A stretch of 64,000 bases of DNA from an uncultured Actinomycetes bacterium. GTDB taxonomy: Bacteria > Actinomycetota > Actinomycetes > Nanopelagicales > Nanopelagicaceae. The notes beneath the pieces are model-generated. The model was given only the letters and a program-made list of their open reading frames with translations, had not been told where the DNA came from and did not search any database. Positions 16,606-26,122 of the stretch are shown in pieces. Both the position numbers and the translations under genes were made by a program. Positions within the stretch are counted from its first letter, which is position 1; each line of letters starts with the position of its first letter. Location of the stretch: contig CAILHY010000014.1 in assembly GCA_903834145.1 (NCBI GenBank), positions 1 to 64,000 on the forward strand, in the 5' to 3' direction.

Positions 16606-17393
16606 TTCGCGTATTTTTCGCTGAATGGCGCAAACTTCGTCGCCCAACACTTTTCTTGGGAACGATGGGCGCCGTTGCTGCAGTAACAGCGCTAGTAACT
16701 TCAGTTCTCTTTCTCTTGATCGATTCCAGAAATGGAAATGGCCGCGAAGGCAGAACAATTACTCGACAGACTCTTGAACTTCCTCATGGGTTAAGTTTGG
16801 GATTTAGTACTTCTGCCGGGCTTTTAGGTCTTGTAGCTTTATGTATCTTTGCTTCTCAAACAGCGCAGGAATATACCCACGGAACTCTTCGCAATCTTCT
16901 AGTACGTCAACCTAAAAGACTCACATTGCTCCTTGGGAAATTTATTTCCATGGTCTCTTTCGCAATGGTTACTGTGATTATTTCAGCAGTGGTAAGTATC
17001 AGCCTCGCATTTGGTCTTTCAGGTAAGGCAAAGGTCATTACTACTGCATGGACTACAGGTGATGCTCGCATTGCATTCCTTCATACATTTATCAACGTCT
17101 TTCTCTCGGTGATTGCTTATGGCACCGTCGGAATGATTCTTGGATTGATATTCCGCGCGCCGATCCCTGCAATTTCGCTGGGAGTTGCCTGGTTGTTAAT
17201 TGTAGAAAATATTATTGCGGCGACAGTTAAACATTCTGGAAGATGGATGCCAGGGCAACTGATCACAACAATTTCCTCAGGTGGCGACATCACCGCGTCC
17301 TACTTGCATGCAATGTGGGTCGTTTCTGCTTATCTCGTTCTGGGAGTTGTTGTTGTGTCTGTGCTCTTTAGGCGTAGAGATGTGGCCAACTAG
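16602..17393 (+). CDS. ABC-2 type exporter, permease subunit
   Basis: 263 residues with about six membrane helices and a charged N-terminal lead (MIRVFFAEWRKLRRPTLF) of the kind found in ABC-2 permeases such as BcrB or YtrF-like proteins. TAQEYTHGTLRNLLVRQPKR after the second helix is the conserved coupling segment of the family. It overlaps the ATPase gene by four bases, so the two form one transporter. Substrate unknown. Confidence 0.9.
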   Translation: MIRVFFAEWRKLRRPTLFLGTMGAVAAVTALVTSVLFLLIDSRNGNGREGRTITRQTLELPHGLSLGFSTSAGLLGLVALCIFASQTAQEYTHGTLRNLLVRQPKRLTLLLGKFISMVSFAMVTVIISAVVSISLAFGLSGKAKVITTAWTTGDARIAFLHTFINVFLSVIAYGTVGMILGLIFRAPIPAISLGVAWLLIVENIIAATVKHSGRWMPGQLITTISSGGDITASYLHAMWVVSAYLVLGVVVVSVLFRRRDVAN

Positions 17394-17474
17394 GGACACG
17401 ATCTATATCTAGCGCTTATCTACCGCTCATTGTGAGCCAGATGATTTAGCATTATGCCCTCAGGAGGTTCCCCA

Positions 17475-18677
17475 GTGAGACGCACACGTTTGATTGTTAT
17501 TGCCATGGTTGCAGGATTGCTCTGCAGTTCAACTCCGGCATACGCCAAATCTCCCAAGCCAACGCTTGCTCAAATTGAGGCAGCAAAAAAGGCGGAGGCA
17601 GTGAAGAAGTCCGCCGCCGATAAAGCTGCCGCAGTTCTCAGCGCTGCAAATCAAACTTTACGAACCTTGACTTCAAAATCTGACGCAGCACGAGCGCTTT
17701 ATCAAAGAGCGCAGAATGAATTGAATGTTGCAACTTTGGCTTCTCTTGCAGCCGCCGCGCATGCGAAATTAACAGCGGATGCAGTTGCAGCGGCACATCG
17801 CACTATCGGCAAACTCGCGGCCAACGCCTACATCATGGGCGGGGGACTCACGGATATCGAACCACTTTTGAGTTCGAATGGACCACAAGATCTTGCTGAT
17901 CGACTTTCAATCTTAGGAACACTCGGTGCTCAAAATTCCACGGCACTTAACCGGTATACAGCCGCTGAAGTAGCAGCTCGTGCAGCTAAACAACAAGCCG
18001 ATGATGCAAAAGCGGCTCAACAAGTGGCCACCGATAAAGTTGCCGCCGCCAAGAAGATTGCCGATGCAGCAAAAGCTGCCCAACAGGTTGAAGTCAGTAA
18101 ATTGCAAAAGGTTCAAGATCAATTGATGAAGGAATTAGCCAGCGCTAAAAAGGTCCGTACAACTTTGGAGCAGCAACGTCAGCTCGCGCTATTGGAAGAA
18201 GCCAACGCAAATCAGGCTGCTCAAACCCCCGGTCAAAAGAAGGTGTGGCCAGATACAGGATTTAAGGGGCGCTCCACAATTCGGTCGACCGAAGCACAAC
18301 GACTCAAAGCGGTTGCTTACGCGAAGAAACAAGTTCTTGCACGCAAGCCATATGTGTGGGGCGCACAAGGGCCAAACTCCTTTGATTGCTCCGGACTTGT
18401 CTACGCCGCATACAAATCTGCCGGCCTTGGTTACCCAGGTTGGGATCGACTCAACGCAGCTTTGTATTCCGTAGCCACTATGCACGTGAAATTTGCAGAC
18501 CTAGTTCCTGGGGATCTTCTCTTCTATTCATTTAACGGAACAGTTAGTTCAATTCACCACATCACAATTTATGCAGGTAATGGGATGATGTGGGAGGCAA
18601 ATTCTCGGAGCAAGGGTTTGATTTACTCCAATATGTATAGCGTTGCCGGGCTTATGCCATTTGGTGGTCGGGTCTAG
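17475..18677 (+). CDS. Secreted NlpC/P60 peptidoglycan endopeptidase with coiled-coil domain
   Basis: About 400 residues. The GTG at 17475 is chosen because AGGAGG (17462-17467) is 7 bases before it and the product then starts with a clean signal peptide (RRTRLIVIAMVAGLLCSS...AYA); an upstream ATG at 17454 lacks a ribosome site. Residues ~30-240 are an Ala/Lys/Gln-rich coiled coil as in RipA-type hydrolases. The C-terminal ~130 residues are an NlpC/P60 fold with catalytic Cys in FDCSGLVYAAYK and His in SIHHITIYAGNG. The family cleaves D-Glu-mDAP bonds in stem peptides during cell division; the coiled coil may hold the enzyme inactive or bind a divisome partner. Confidence 0.92.
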   Translation: MRRTRLIVIAMVAGLLCSSTPAYAKSPKPTLAQIEAAKKAEAVKKSAADKAAAVLSAANQTLRTLTSKSDAARALYQRAQNELNVATLASLAAAAHAKLTADAVAAAHRTIGKLAANAYIMGGGLTDIEPLLSSNGPQDLADRLSILGTLGAQNSTALNRYTAAEVAARAAKQQADDAKAAQQVATDKVAAAKKIADAAKAAQQVEVSKLQKVQDQLMKELASAKKVRTTLEQQRQLALLEEANANQAAQTPGQKKVWPDTGFKGRSTIRSTEAQRLKAVAYAKKQVLARKPYVWGAQGPNSFDCSGLVYAAYKSAGLGYPGWDRLNAALYSVATMHVKFADLVPGDLLFYSFNGTVSSIHHITIYAGNGMMWEANSRSKGLIYSNMYSVAGLMPFGGRV

Positions 18678-18680
18678 TCT
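18675..18680 (+). promoter_or_regulatory. Leaderless-type -10 box (TAGTCT) of tilS
   Basis: TAGTCT, seven bases, then ATG at 18688. The TAG is also the stop codon of the NlpC/P60 gene. Confidence 0.45.
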
Positions 18681-18687
18681 TATCTCC

Positions 18688-19668
18688 ATGATGGCCTCGA
18701 GCGCGATGGTGAAAATCCGAAGCGCGGTAAGACATGAATTGACGCAATCTTCCGCTGGTGAAAAAGTGATTGTTGCCTGCTCGGGTGGAGCCGACTCGTT
18801 GGCAATGAGTTATGCGATTGCGATTGAGGCAAAGAAACTAGCGATCCAAGTAATTGGTGTGACGATTGATCACCAACTGCAAGAGGGATCACAGAACCAA
18901 GCACAATTAGTTCTCCAACAGTTGACCAAGATGGGAATTGATACTCGCGAGATAGTCCAGGTACATGTTGACGTCACTGATGGCATGGAAGCATCTGCTC
19001 GTCGTGCGCGCTATGGAGCTCTTGATCAGTGTGCTCGAAAATATGGCGCCGCGAAGATCTTCTTAGGCCACACTCTTAATGATCAAGCCGAAGGCGTTCT
19101 TCTGGGATTGGCGCGGGGTTCAGGGGCGCGCTCACTTTCAGGGATGGCGAAAAGCAATGGACCATATTCGCGGCCATTGTTGGAGATCACACGCAAAGAA
19201 ACCATCCAAGCCTGCGAAGAAGTTGGGCTTACACCTTGGAATGATCCACAAAACCAGATTGATGCCTATCTTCGAGTTCGTGTGCGTCGGACGCTTTTGC
19301 CGATCCTTGAAGATTCACTGGGACCCGGAGTTTCACAGGCGTTGGCACGTAGCGCCGATCTGCTTCGCGATGATGCCGATGCGTTGGATGACTGGGCATC
19401 TCGAGAATTTGCCCAGTTAGACCCAACATCCTTAGAAATTTCTCACTTAAGTGCGCTTCCCAAGGCGGTTCGAACGAGGGTACTTCGCATGGCGATTTAC
19501 TCACTGGGAGCCCCTCAAGGCTCGATTAGCGCCGATCATGTGAGCGCAATTGAGGCGCTGGTCACTTCTTGGCACGGCCAAGGCGTCTCAAGCCTTCCCG
19601 GCGGTGTGAAGGTTGAGCGATTATCAGGCAGACTTTCGCTCTTAGCCCCAACATCCGACCCGACTTGA
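18688..19668 (+). CDS. tilS: tRNA(Ile)-lysidine synthetase
   Basis: ATP-dependent enzyme that converts C34 of the AUA-reading tRNA-Ile to lysidine; essential in most bacteria. The PP-loop motif ACSGGADSLAMS is at the N-terminus, with conserved LGHTLNDQAEGVLLGLARGSG downstream. The C-terminal ~110 residues are a helical TilS substrate-binding region, shorter than in E. coli. About 326 residues. I place the start at ATG 18688, since the upstream in-frame codon at 18643 lies inside the NlpC/P60 gene and a TANNNT box precedes 18688 by seven bases. The order tilS-hpt-ftsH is conserved in actinobacteria. Confidence 0.93.
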   Translation: MMASSAMVKIRSAVRHELTQSSAGEKVIVACSGGADSLAMSYAIAIEAKKLAIQVIGVTIDHQLQEGSQNQAQLVLQQLTKMGIDTREIVQVHVDVTDGMEASARRARYGALDQCARKYGAAKIFLGHTLNDQAEGVLLGLARGSGARSLSGMAKSNGPYSRPLLEITRKETIQACEEVGLTPWNDPQNQIDAYLRVRVRRTLLPILEDSLGPGVSQALARSADLLRDDADALDDWASREFAQLDPTSLEISHLSALPKAVRTRVLRMAIYSLGAPQGSISADHVSAIEALVTSWHGQGVSSLPGGVKVERLSGRLSLLAPTSDPT

Positions 19669-19683
19669 GAGCAGCGAGGCACC

Positions 19684-20235
19684 GTGGATCTATCAGCTAT
19701 TGGTAACGACGTAGAACGCGTTATCGTCAACGAAGAAGACCTACAGGCAAAAATTAAAGAATTAGCAGCGCGTATTGATACTGATTACGCGGATCGCGAT
19801 CTCTTATTAGTAGGTGTGCTTAAAGGTGCAGTGATGGCGATGGCGGATTTAGCTCGCGCGCTGCAACGCCATGTTGAAATGGATTGGATGGCAGTTTCTT
19901 CTTACGGCTCTGGTACGAAATCAAGTGGTGTTGTACGTATCTTGAAAGATCTTGATCGTGACATTACCGGACGCGAAGTCTTGATCGTTGAAGACATCGT
20001 TGATTCAGGATTGACTCTGTCATGGCTGAAATCTAACCTTGAATCGCGCGGAGCCAAGAGCGTTGAAATACTTGCAGTGCTACGTAAACCAGATGCTGCA
20101 AAAGTTGAAGTTCCAGTGAAGTATGTTGGCTTTGAAATTCCATCTGACTTTGTTGTCGGTTACGGATTAGATTTCAATGAAAAGTATCGAAACCTCCCAT
20201 TTGTTGGCGTCCTGGCCAAGCACATCTACTCCTAA
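19684..20235 (+). CDS. hpt: Hypoxanthine phosphoribosyltransferase
   Basis: Purine salvage enzyme that converts hypoxanthine (and guanine) plus PRPP to IMP/GMP. It has 183 residues. The PRPP-binding motif VLIVEDIVDSGLTL is complete, with the flexible-loop region SSYGSGTKSSG and the purine-binding end GFEIPSDFVVGYGLDFNEKYRNLP. The GTG start follows GCGAGG and is 15 bases after tilS. It is part of the conserved tilS-hpt-ftsH run. Confidence 0.95.
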   Translation: MDLSAIGNDVERVIVNEEDLQAKIKELAARIDTDYADRDLLLVGVLKGAVMAMADLARALQRHVEMDWMAVSSYGSGTKSSGVVRILKDLDRDITGREVLIVEDIVDSGLTLSWLKSNLESRGAKSVEILAVLRKPDAAKVEVPVKYVGFEIPSDFVVGYGLDFNEKYRNLPFVGVLAKHIYS

Positions 20236-20256
20236 GAGAAGAGTTCACAAAAAATC

Positions 20257-22275
20257 ATGGCGGATGAGAAAAAGATCTCCAAAAATATAAAGCCAAAGAA
20301 ACCCCTGACTCGTTATCAGCGAATTCTTCGTGGACCACTCTTTTGGATTCTCGCTGCCATTATTGGTGTAACAATCTTTGGACAAATTTCTAGCGCGGGT
20401 AACCAGTACACCCAGGTGAGCACGTCACAAATATTAGATGCCATTTCTAAGAGCCAAGTTGATTCGGTGGTTTTGGTCGATAAAGACCAGAAAATTCAAG
20501 CAATCCTTAAATCGGGAAATGCCATCAAAGGTTCAACAAAAGTTCAAGCTTCGTACATAACAGGTGAAGAGCCAACCCTGGTGGATGCGCTCACAAGTAA
20601 CCCACCTCCGGGATCGTGGACAGTCAAGGTTGCAACTCAGTCGCTACTAGTCTCTCTTTTCTTTTCCTTCGGACCAATACTCATTATCGGTTTCCTCTTT
20701 TTCTTAATGATGAGTCAAGCAAACGGTGGAAATCGTGCATTCTCATTTGGAAAATCCCGCGCAAAATTGCAAGGCAACGATGTTCCTAAAACTACCTTTG
20801 CCGATGTAGCGGGTGCACAAGAAGCAGTCGCAGAATTGATGGAAATTAAAGACTTCCTTGCCAACCCACCTAAATACGTGGCGCTCGGTGCGAAGATTCC
20901 TAAAGGAGTGCTGCTCTACGGCCCTCCAGGAACGGGAAAGACACTTCTGGCCCGCGCCGTTGCGGGAGAGGCGAATGTTCCCTTCTATTCGATCTCCGGA
21001 TCAGACTTTGTGGAAATGTTTGTTGGTGTTGGAGCCGCTCGCGTTCGCGACCTCTTTAATCAAGCGAAAGAGAATGCACCTGCAATTGTTTTCGTTGACG
21101 AAATTGATGCAGTGGGTCGCCAGCGCGGGGCTGGCCTAGGTGGTGGCCATGATGAGCGCGAGCAAACCTTGAACGCGCTCCTTGTGGAAATGGATGGTTT
21201 TGAAAGTAACGGCTCTGTCATTTTGATAGCGGCAACGAACCGTCCCGATGTATTAGATCCTGCACTTCTACGTCCAGGACGATTTGATCGTCAGATTCCG
21301 GTGGAGCGTCCAGATCTAAAAGGCCGCGAAGCCATTCTTGCAGTGCATGCAAAAGGTAAGCCGATTGCGAAAGATGTTGAACTTCTTGCTTATGCTCGTC
21401 GGACACCGGGTTTCACTGGCGCTGACTTGGCAAATGTTTTGAATGAAGCAGCGCTGCTCACCGCACGCGAGGAAAAGAAAGTTATTGGCAACTCTGAACT
21501 AGATGAAGCGATTGACCGCGTTATGGCAGGACCACAGCGTAAGAGTCGTTTAATGAGCGAAGAAGAACGTCGCGTTACTGCCTATCACGAAGCAGGACAT
21601 GCACTCGTTGCGCACGCGATGCCACACACGGATCCGGTTCACAAAATCACGATCATGCCTCGTGGACGTGCACTGGGTTACACAATGGTCTTGCCGGATG
21701 AAGATAAGTATTCCGTCACGCGTAATCAATTGTTGGATCAGTTGGCGTACTCATTGGGTGGACGCGCAGCTGAGGAACTGATTTTTCACGATCCCTCAAC
21801 AGGTGCAAGCAATGACATTGAAAAGGCAACTTCTCTTGCCCGTGCGATGGTCACTCAATATGGAATGACAGAAGCAATTGGCGCCATCAAATTGGGCAGT
21901 GATGCATCTGAACCATTCATGGGTCGCGACTACGGACACACTCGTGACTTCTCCGAAAGTATTGCTGCAGTTGTCGATACAGAAATCCGCAGATTGATTG
22001 AGAATGCGCATCAGGAGGCCTACGACATTCTGGAGCAGAATCGAACCATCCTTGATGAAATGGTTCTGCAGCTCCTCGAGCGCGAAACACTCAATAAAGA
22101 GGAGATTGCCGAGATCTTTGCGAAAGTGAAGACCTGGGATAAACGACCCGCCTGGACTGGTTCTCCCACACGAATTCCATCCATCGTTCCACCAATTCCA
22201 ACACAACCAGCTCTTGCACCTGTTGAAGATGCCCCCGTTAAGAAAACTCGAAAGGTGAAAAAACCTAGTGAGTGA
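20257..22275 (+). CDS. ftsH: ATP-dependent zinc metalloprotease FtsH
   Basis: Membrane-anchored AAA+ protease that degrades misfolded membrane proteins and some regulators. It has 672 residues: two N-terminal membrane helices (about 27-45 and 130-152) around an outer domain, Walker A GPPGTGKT, Walker [36 protein letters not shown], and zinc site HEAGH with the distal Asp region ([18 protein letters not shown]). The C-terminal ~45 residues are a Pro/Lys-rich tail. The last bases overlap folE. Complete. Confidence 0.97.
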   Translation: MADEKKISKNIKPKKPLTRYQRILRGPLFWILAAIIGVTIFGQISSAGNQYTQVSTSQILDAISKSQVDSVVLVDKDQKIQAILKSGNAIKGSTKVQASYITGEEPTLVDALTSNPPPGSWTVKVATQSLLVSLFFSFGPILIIGFLFFLMMSQANGGNRAFSFGKSRAKLQGNDVPKTTFADVAGAQEAVAELMEIKDFLANPPKYVALGAKIPKGVLLYGPPGTGKTLLARAVAGEANVPFYSISGSDFVEMFVGVGAARVRDLFNQAKENAPAIVFVDEIDAVGRQRGAGLGGGHDEREQTLNALLVEMDGFESNGSVILIAATNRPDVLDPALLRPGRFDRQIPVERPDLKGREAILAVHAKGKPIAKDVELLAYARRTPGFTGADLANVLNEAALLTAREEKKVIGNSELDEAIDRVMAGPQRKSRLMSEEERRVTAYHEAGHALVAHAMPHTDPVHKITIMPRGRALGYTMVLPDEDKYSVTRNQLLDQLAYSLGGRAAEELIFHDPSTGASNDIEKATSLARAMVTQYGMTEAIGAIKLGSDASEPFMGRDYGHTRDFSESIAAVVDTEIRRLIENAHQEAYDILEQNRTILDEMVLQLLERETLNKEEIAEIFAKVKTWDKRPAWTGSPTRIPSIVPPIPTQPALAPVEDAPVKKTRKVKKPSE

Positions 22276-22879
22276 TATTTCGCCGATTTCGATGGGACCC
22301 AGCGATGGTCGCGCAACGAGCGAATTTAACCAAGCGCGCGCCGAAGCTGCGGTTAAAGAACTTCTCCTATCTATTGGAGAAGATCCCGATCGTGATGGTC
22401 TGCGCGACACACCAGCGCGAGTTGCTCGAGCTTTCGCAGAAAACTTTGCTGGGCTTTGGCAATCTCCTGAAGATGTTCTCACGACAACTTTTGATATTGG
22501 CCATGAAGAGTTAGTGATTGTTCGAGACATCGATGTTTTCTCTCATTGCGAACACCACCTCACTCCCTTCCACGGAGTTGCCCATGTTGGATATATCCCA
22601 TCGGGGCGCGTTACTGGACTTTCGAAAATTGCCAGACTCGTCGATCTCTATGCACGTCGCCCCCAAGTTCAAGAACGCATGACTTCGCAGATCGCCGATG
22701 CGTTGGTAGAAATTCTCAATCCTGCAGGAGTAATTGTCATCATCGAATGCGAGCACCTTTGCATGTCTATGAGAGGTGTCCGAAAAACAGAAGCACGAAC
22801 TATTACTAGTGCCGTGCGTGGAGTATTGAGAGATTCTACGACTCGCGCCGAAGCGATCAGCCTTATTACAAAAAGGTAA
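22268..22879 (+). CDS. folE: GTP cyclohydrolase I
   Basis: First step of tetrahydrofolate synthesis: GTP to 7,8-dihydroneopterin triphosphate. It has 203 residues. Zn ligands are visible (Cys and His in [12 protein letters not shown]; Cys in [10 protein letters not shown]), plus [23 protein letters not shown]. It starts with GTG inside the ftsH stop region, so translation is coupled. First gene of the fol block. Confidence 0.96.
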   Translation: MSDISPISMGPSDGRATSEFNQARAEAAVKELLLSIGEDPDRDGLRDTPARVARAFAENFAGLWQSPEDVLTTTFDIGHEELVIVRDIDVFSHCEHHLTPFHGVAHVGYIPSGRVTGLSKIARLVDLYARRPQVQERMTSQIADALVEILNPAGVIVIIECEHLCMSMRGVRKTEARTITSAVRGVLRDSTTRAEAISLITKR

Positions 22880-22885
22880 ATACAG

Positions 22886-23698
22886 ATGAGCATCCTTGGG
22901 CTACCAACAAATCGCATGATTGTCATGGGAATTCTCAATGTGACTCCCGATTCATTCGCCGATGGTGGAAGATTCAACACAACTGAACTGGCTGTAAATC
23001 GCGCTTTTGCAATGATTGATGAAGGCGTTGACATCATTGATATTGGTGGGGAATCAACGAGACCAGGTGCCGAAAGAATTTCAGCGCAAGAAGAGCAATC
23101 TCGTGTACTACCTGTCATTGAGGCGTTAAGCAAAGCAAATGTCATCATGAGTATTGATACCAAGCAGGCAGATACTGCCCGCAAAGCGATAGAACGTGGC
23201 GCCCATATTGTTAATGATGTCAGCGCAGGCTTGGCAGATTCGCAGATGCTTTCATCAGTTGCTGCTTTGGGTTGCCCTTTCATCGCAATGCATTCTCGAG
23301 GAAATTCACAAGAAATGGGTTCTCTTGCGGTGTATCAGGATGTCGTGAAAGAAGTTGTTGTCGAACTCACTCAACGAGTTGAGGAAGCAATTTCTGCTGG
23401 CATCCATTCATCGAATCTCATTCTTGATCCAGGATTGGGCTTTGCAAAAGAGGCTCACCACAACTGGGCACTCTTGAATGATCTAGAAGCAATAAAGGCA
23501 ATCGGATATCCCGTGTTGATTGGGGCATCTAGAAAGCGATTTCTGGGAAGCGCCGTCAATGCGCAAACTCCTGATGAACGCGAGGAAGCGACAGTCGCTC
23601 TGACTGCGCTGATTGCCAACAAAGGCATATGGGGAGTTAGAGTTCACAGCGTGAAGCCACATAGAGACGCTATTTCCATCGCGGGGTTCATGTCATGA
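22886..23698 (+). CDS. folP: Dihydropteroate synthase
   Basis: Condenses 6-hydroxymethyl-dihydropterin diphosphate with p-aminobenzoate; the sulfonamide target. It has 270 residues in a TIM barrel with signature loops GILNVTPDSFADGG and DIGGESTRPGA, IVNDVSAG, the DPGLGFAK strand, and GASRKRFLG (pterin-binding Lys/Arg). Starts six bases after folE and overlaps folB. Confidence 0.96.
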   Translation: MSILGLPTNRMIVMGILNVTPDSFADGGRFNTTELAVNRAFAMIDEGVDIIDIGGESTRPGAERISAQEEQSRVLPVIEALSKANVIMSIDTKQADTARKAIERGAHIVNDVSAGLADSQMLSSVAALGCPFIAMHSRGNSQEMGSLAVYQDVVKEVVVELTQRVEEAISAGIHSSNLILDPGLGFAKEAHHNWALLNDLEAIKAIGYPVLIGASRKRFLGSAVNAQTPDEREEATVALTALIANKGIWGVRVHSVKPHRDAISIAGFMS

Positions 23699-24057
23699 GC
23701 GACGCAATCACAATCACGGGTATTCGCGGATTTGGGTATCACGGTGTATTTGAGCATGAGACCAAGAATGGTCAAGAGTTCTATGTAGACCTAGTGCTTC
23801 GAGCCAATCTCACCCAAGCTTCGCACAGTGATGCGCTGGTAGATACCGTTGATTACGGAGCCATTTGCGATCTGGCAGTGCGCCATATTTGTGGTGTGCC
23901 CGTTCAACTCATTGAGAAACTTGCTGGAAGCATCGCACAAGAGATTCTTAATACTTTTTTATTAATTGATGGTGTCACCGTGACGGTTCATAAACCACAG
24001 GCGCCAGTGGGTGTCGAGGTACTAGATATTTCGGTTTCGATTGAGCGCACTCGATGA
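23695..24057 (+). CDS. folB: Dihydroneopterin aldolase
   Basis: Makes 6-hydroxymethyl-dihydropterin from dihydroneopterin. It has 120 residues. The family core is GIRGFGYHGVFEHETKNGQEFYVD (catalytic Tyr/Glu region) and VDYGAICDL, with the late Lys in VHKPQAPV. It overlaps both neighbours by ATGA, showing coupling with folP and folK. Confidence 0.94.
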   Translation: MSDAITITGIRGFGYHGVFEHETKNGQEFYVDLVLRANLTQASHSDALVDTVDYGAICDLAVRHICGVPVQLIEKLAGSIAQEILNTFLLIDGVTVTVHKPQAPVGVEVLDISVSIERTR

Positions 24058-24512
24058 AGGCCGTAGTCGCACTTGGAGCAAACCTTGATGATCCTGCATC
24101 AGCAATGCAACTTGCTGTTGCCTTGTTGCGTGAGGCAACGCAAGTTCTGGCAGTTTCTACTTTCCACCAGACCAAACCCGTAGGTGGACCTCCACAGCCA
24201 GACTATCTAAACGCCGCGTGTATCATTGAAAGCGAACTCACACCAGGAGAATTATTAAGTCTCCTGCACGGAATAGAGAAAAGCATGGGCCGCGTACGAA
24301 TTGAACAATGGGGACCACGTGTCATTGATTTAGATCTCATCACTTTCGGCGATTTAGTAAGTGATGACCCCACCGTTGTGTTGCCACATCCTCGTGCACA
24401 CGAAAGAGAATTTGTTTTAGCACCGTGGTTAGAGATCGATCCTGATGCAGAAATCCCTAGTAAGGGTCGCGTAGATCAACTTCTTTTTGCACTGCAGGAG
24501 AACTCGCCGTGA
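24054..24512 (+). CDS. folK: 6-hydroxymethyl-dihydropterin pyrophosphokinase (HPPK)
   Basis: Activates the pterin for folP by pyrophosphate transfer from ATP. It has 152 residues. Motifs are ALGANLDDP, FHQTKPVGGPPQPDYLNAA, and GPRVIDLDLITFGD with the two Mg-binding Asp, then LPHPRAHEREFVLAPW. It ends the folate run and overlaps nadB by four bases (GTGA). Confidence 0.95.
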   Translation: MKAVVALGANLDDPASAMQLAVALLREATQVLAVSTFHQTKPVGGPPQPDYLNAACIIESELTPGELLSLLHGIEKSMGRVRIEQWGPRVIDLDLITFGDLVSDDPTVVLPHPRAHEREFVLAPWLEIDPDAEIPSKGRVDQLLFALQENSP

Positions 24513-26122
24513 AATTGCTAGCACCTAAACCTGGATGGACTGCATCTGCCGATGTGATTGTTGTGGGCTCTGGTGTTGCCGGTTTAACGACGGCGCTACA
24601 AATTCGAACTTACGGTCTCTCTGTATTGCTTGTTACAAAAGCAAGCGTGGATGAAGGATCCACAAAATGGGCACAAGGTGGAATTGCAGCAGCGCTTGGA
24701 CCTGGTGACACTCCGGACCAACACGAAAAGGACACACTCGTTGCCGGCGCTGATTTATGCGATATCGAAGCGGTAAGAGTGCTTGTAACAGAAGGTCCTG
24801 CAGCGGTCAGAAAACTTATTGCACGTGGTGCAGTCTTTGATAAAGAATCAACGGGAGAAATAGCGCTCACTCGTGAAGGTGGACATCTACGTAATCGCAT
24901 TTTGCATGCTGGTGGAGATGCCACAGGCGCTGAAGTTTCACGAGCACTCTTGGCTGCGGTTCATAATGATCCAGAGATTGAAGTTGTTGAAAACGCGCTC
25001 GTTTTAGATGCCCTGAAGAACGCCACTGGCGCGGTATGCGGCGTTACTTTGCACGTTATCGGTGCAGGAACGCGCGATGGAGTAGGTCAAGCGATGGCTC
25101 GTGCTGTTGTTCTTGCAACGGGTGGCTTAGGCCAAGTTTTTGCACAAACTACAAACCCTTCTGTATCAACAGGAGATGGAGTTGCTTTAGCACTTCGCGC
25201 TGGCGCACATGTGGCTGATGTTGAATTCATTCAATTCCATCCAACGGTCTTGTGGTTGGGGGGAGGATCTCAAGGACAGCAACCACTTATAAGTGAGGCA
25301 GTTCGTGGTGAAGGTGCCTACCTTGTCGATGACGAAGGTCTTCGATTTATGCAGGGTGTGCATCAGCTTGCTGAATTAGCTCCTCGAGATGTTGTTGCCA
25401 AAGCAATCATGCGTCACATGAACGAAACTGGTGCACAGCATGTTTGGTTGGACGTTCGACATATTGAAGGCTTTGCAGAACGCTTTCCAACGATTTATGC
25501 CTCATGCATGGCCCATGGAATAGATCCCTTGACGAAGTTAATTCCCGTGGCACCGGCTTCGCATTACGCGTCAGGTGGAGTTCGAGTTGATCTCAATGGA
25601 CATACGAGTGTTGAAGGTCTTTATGCGTGTGGTGAGACCGCATGTTCTGGGGTTCACGGAGCAAACCGCCTAGCTTCGAATTCATTGCTCGAAGGATTAG
25701 TCTTCAGCGCTCGCATTGCCGCTGACATCGCGCTGAACAAGAGAAAATTTACTCAACCAGTAATTATTGACGAACCGACTTTTCTTTTGGATCCGCAAAT
25801 TCGAAAGCAAATTCAGGCAACCATGAGTCGCGGTGCTGGCGTTTTGCGCTCTCGCGAATCACTGTCGAAGACGGAAACAGATCTTTCGGAAATCAGAAAA
25901 CACAGAAGTGATGGCCCATGTGTTGAAGCATGGGAGACAACTAACCTTTTTCAGTTAGCACAAGCAATCGTTCGTTCTGCGCTGCAACGTGAAGAAACCC
26001 GTGGTTCACATTGGCGCGAAGATTTTCCTGAGAAGCTGCCTTCATGGTCCAAGCGCATCCTTCAACAGATGGATAAAGCCGGGAATTGGAGCACTACATA
26101 CCAAGAAGTGAATAAGTCGTGA
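24509..26122 (+). CDS. nadB: L-aspartate oxidase
   Basis: FAD enzyme that oxidises L-Asp to iminoaspartate, the first step of de novo NAD synthesis. It has 537 residues. The FAD-binding VVGSGVAGLTTALQ comes near residue 20, with KWAQGGIAAALGPGDTPDQH, the catalytic Arg/His segments (REGGHLRNRILHAGGDATG, FHPTVLW, HYASGGVRVDLNG), and ACGETACSGVHGANRLASNSLLEGLVF. It overlaps nadC by GTGA. Quinolinate synthase (nadA), normally the next enzyme, is not present in the window. Confidence 0.95.
   Translation: MKLLAPKPGWTASADVIVVGSGVAGLTTALQIRTYGLSVLLVTKASVDEGSTKWAQGGIAAALGPGDTPDQHEKDTLVAGADLCDIEAVRVLVTEGPAAVRKLIARGAVFDKESTGEIALTREGGHLRNRILHAGGDATGAEVSRALLAAVHNDPEIEVVENALVLDALKNATGAVCGVTLHVIGAGTRDGVGQAMARAVVLATGGLGQVFAQTTNPSVSTGDGVALALRAGAHVADVEFIQFHPTVLWLGGGSQGQQPLISEAVRGEGAYLVDDEGLRFMQGVHQLAELAPRDVVAKAIMRHMNETGAQHVWLDVRHIEGFAERFPTIYASCMAHGIDPLTKLIPVAPASHYASGGVRVDLNGHTSVEGLYACGETACSGVHGANRLASNSLLEGLVFSARIAADIALNKRKFTQPVIIDEPTFLLDPQIRKQIQATMSRGAGVLRSRESLSKTETDLSEIRKHRSDGPCVEAWETTNLFQLAQAIVRSALQREETRGSHWREDFPEKLPSWSKRILQQMDKAGNWSTTYQEVNKS

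Noticed and set aside
17394-17474. c-di-AMP (ydaO-type) riboswitch before the NlpC/P60 gene
   Set aside because: Such switches occur before actinobacterial wall hydrolases, but this 80-base spacer is too short and shows no matching core.
17454-17474. ATG at 17454 as start of the NlpC/P60 gene
   Set aside because: It lacks a ribosome site, while AGGAGG is correctly placed for the GTG at 17475, which also gives a clean signal peptide.
21796-22530. 244-codon minus-strand open frame across the ftsH/folE junction
   Set aside because: It is antisense to two certain genes, has no family motif, a poor composition (Ser/Arg/Cys-rich) and no promoter; a shadow frame.
22669-23283. 204-codon minus-strand open frame across folE/folP
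   Set aside because: Antisense to two certain overlapping-operon genes, without motif or ribosome site.
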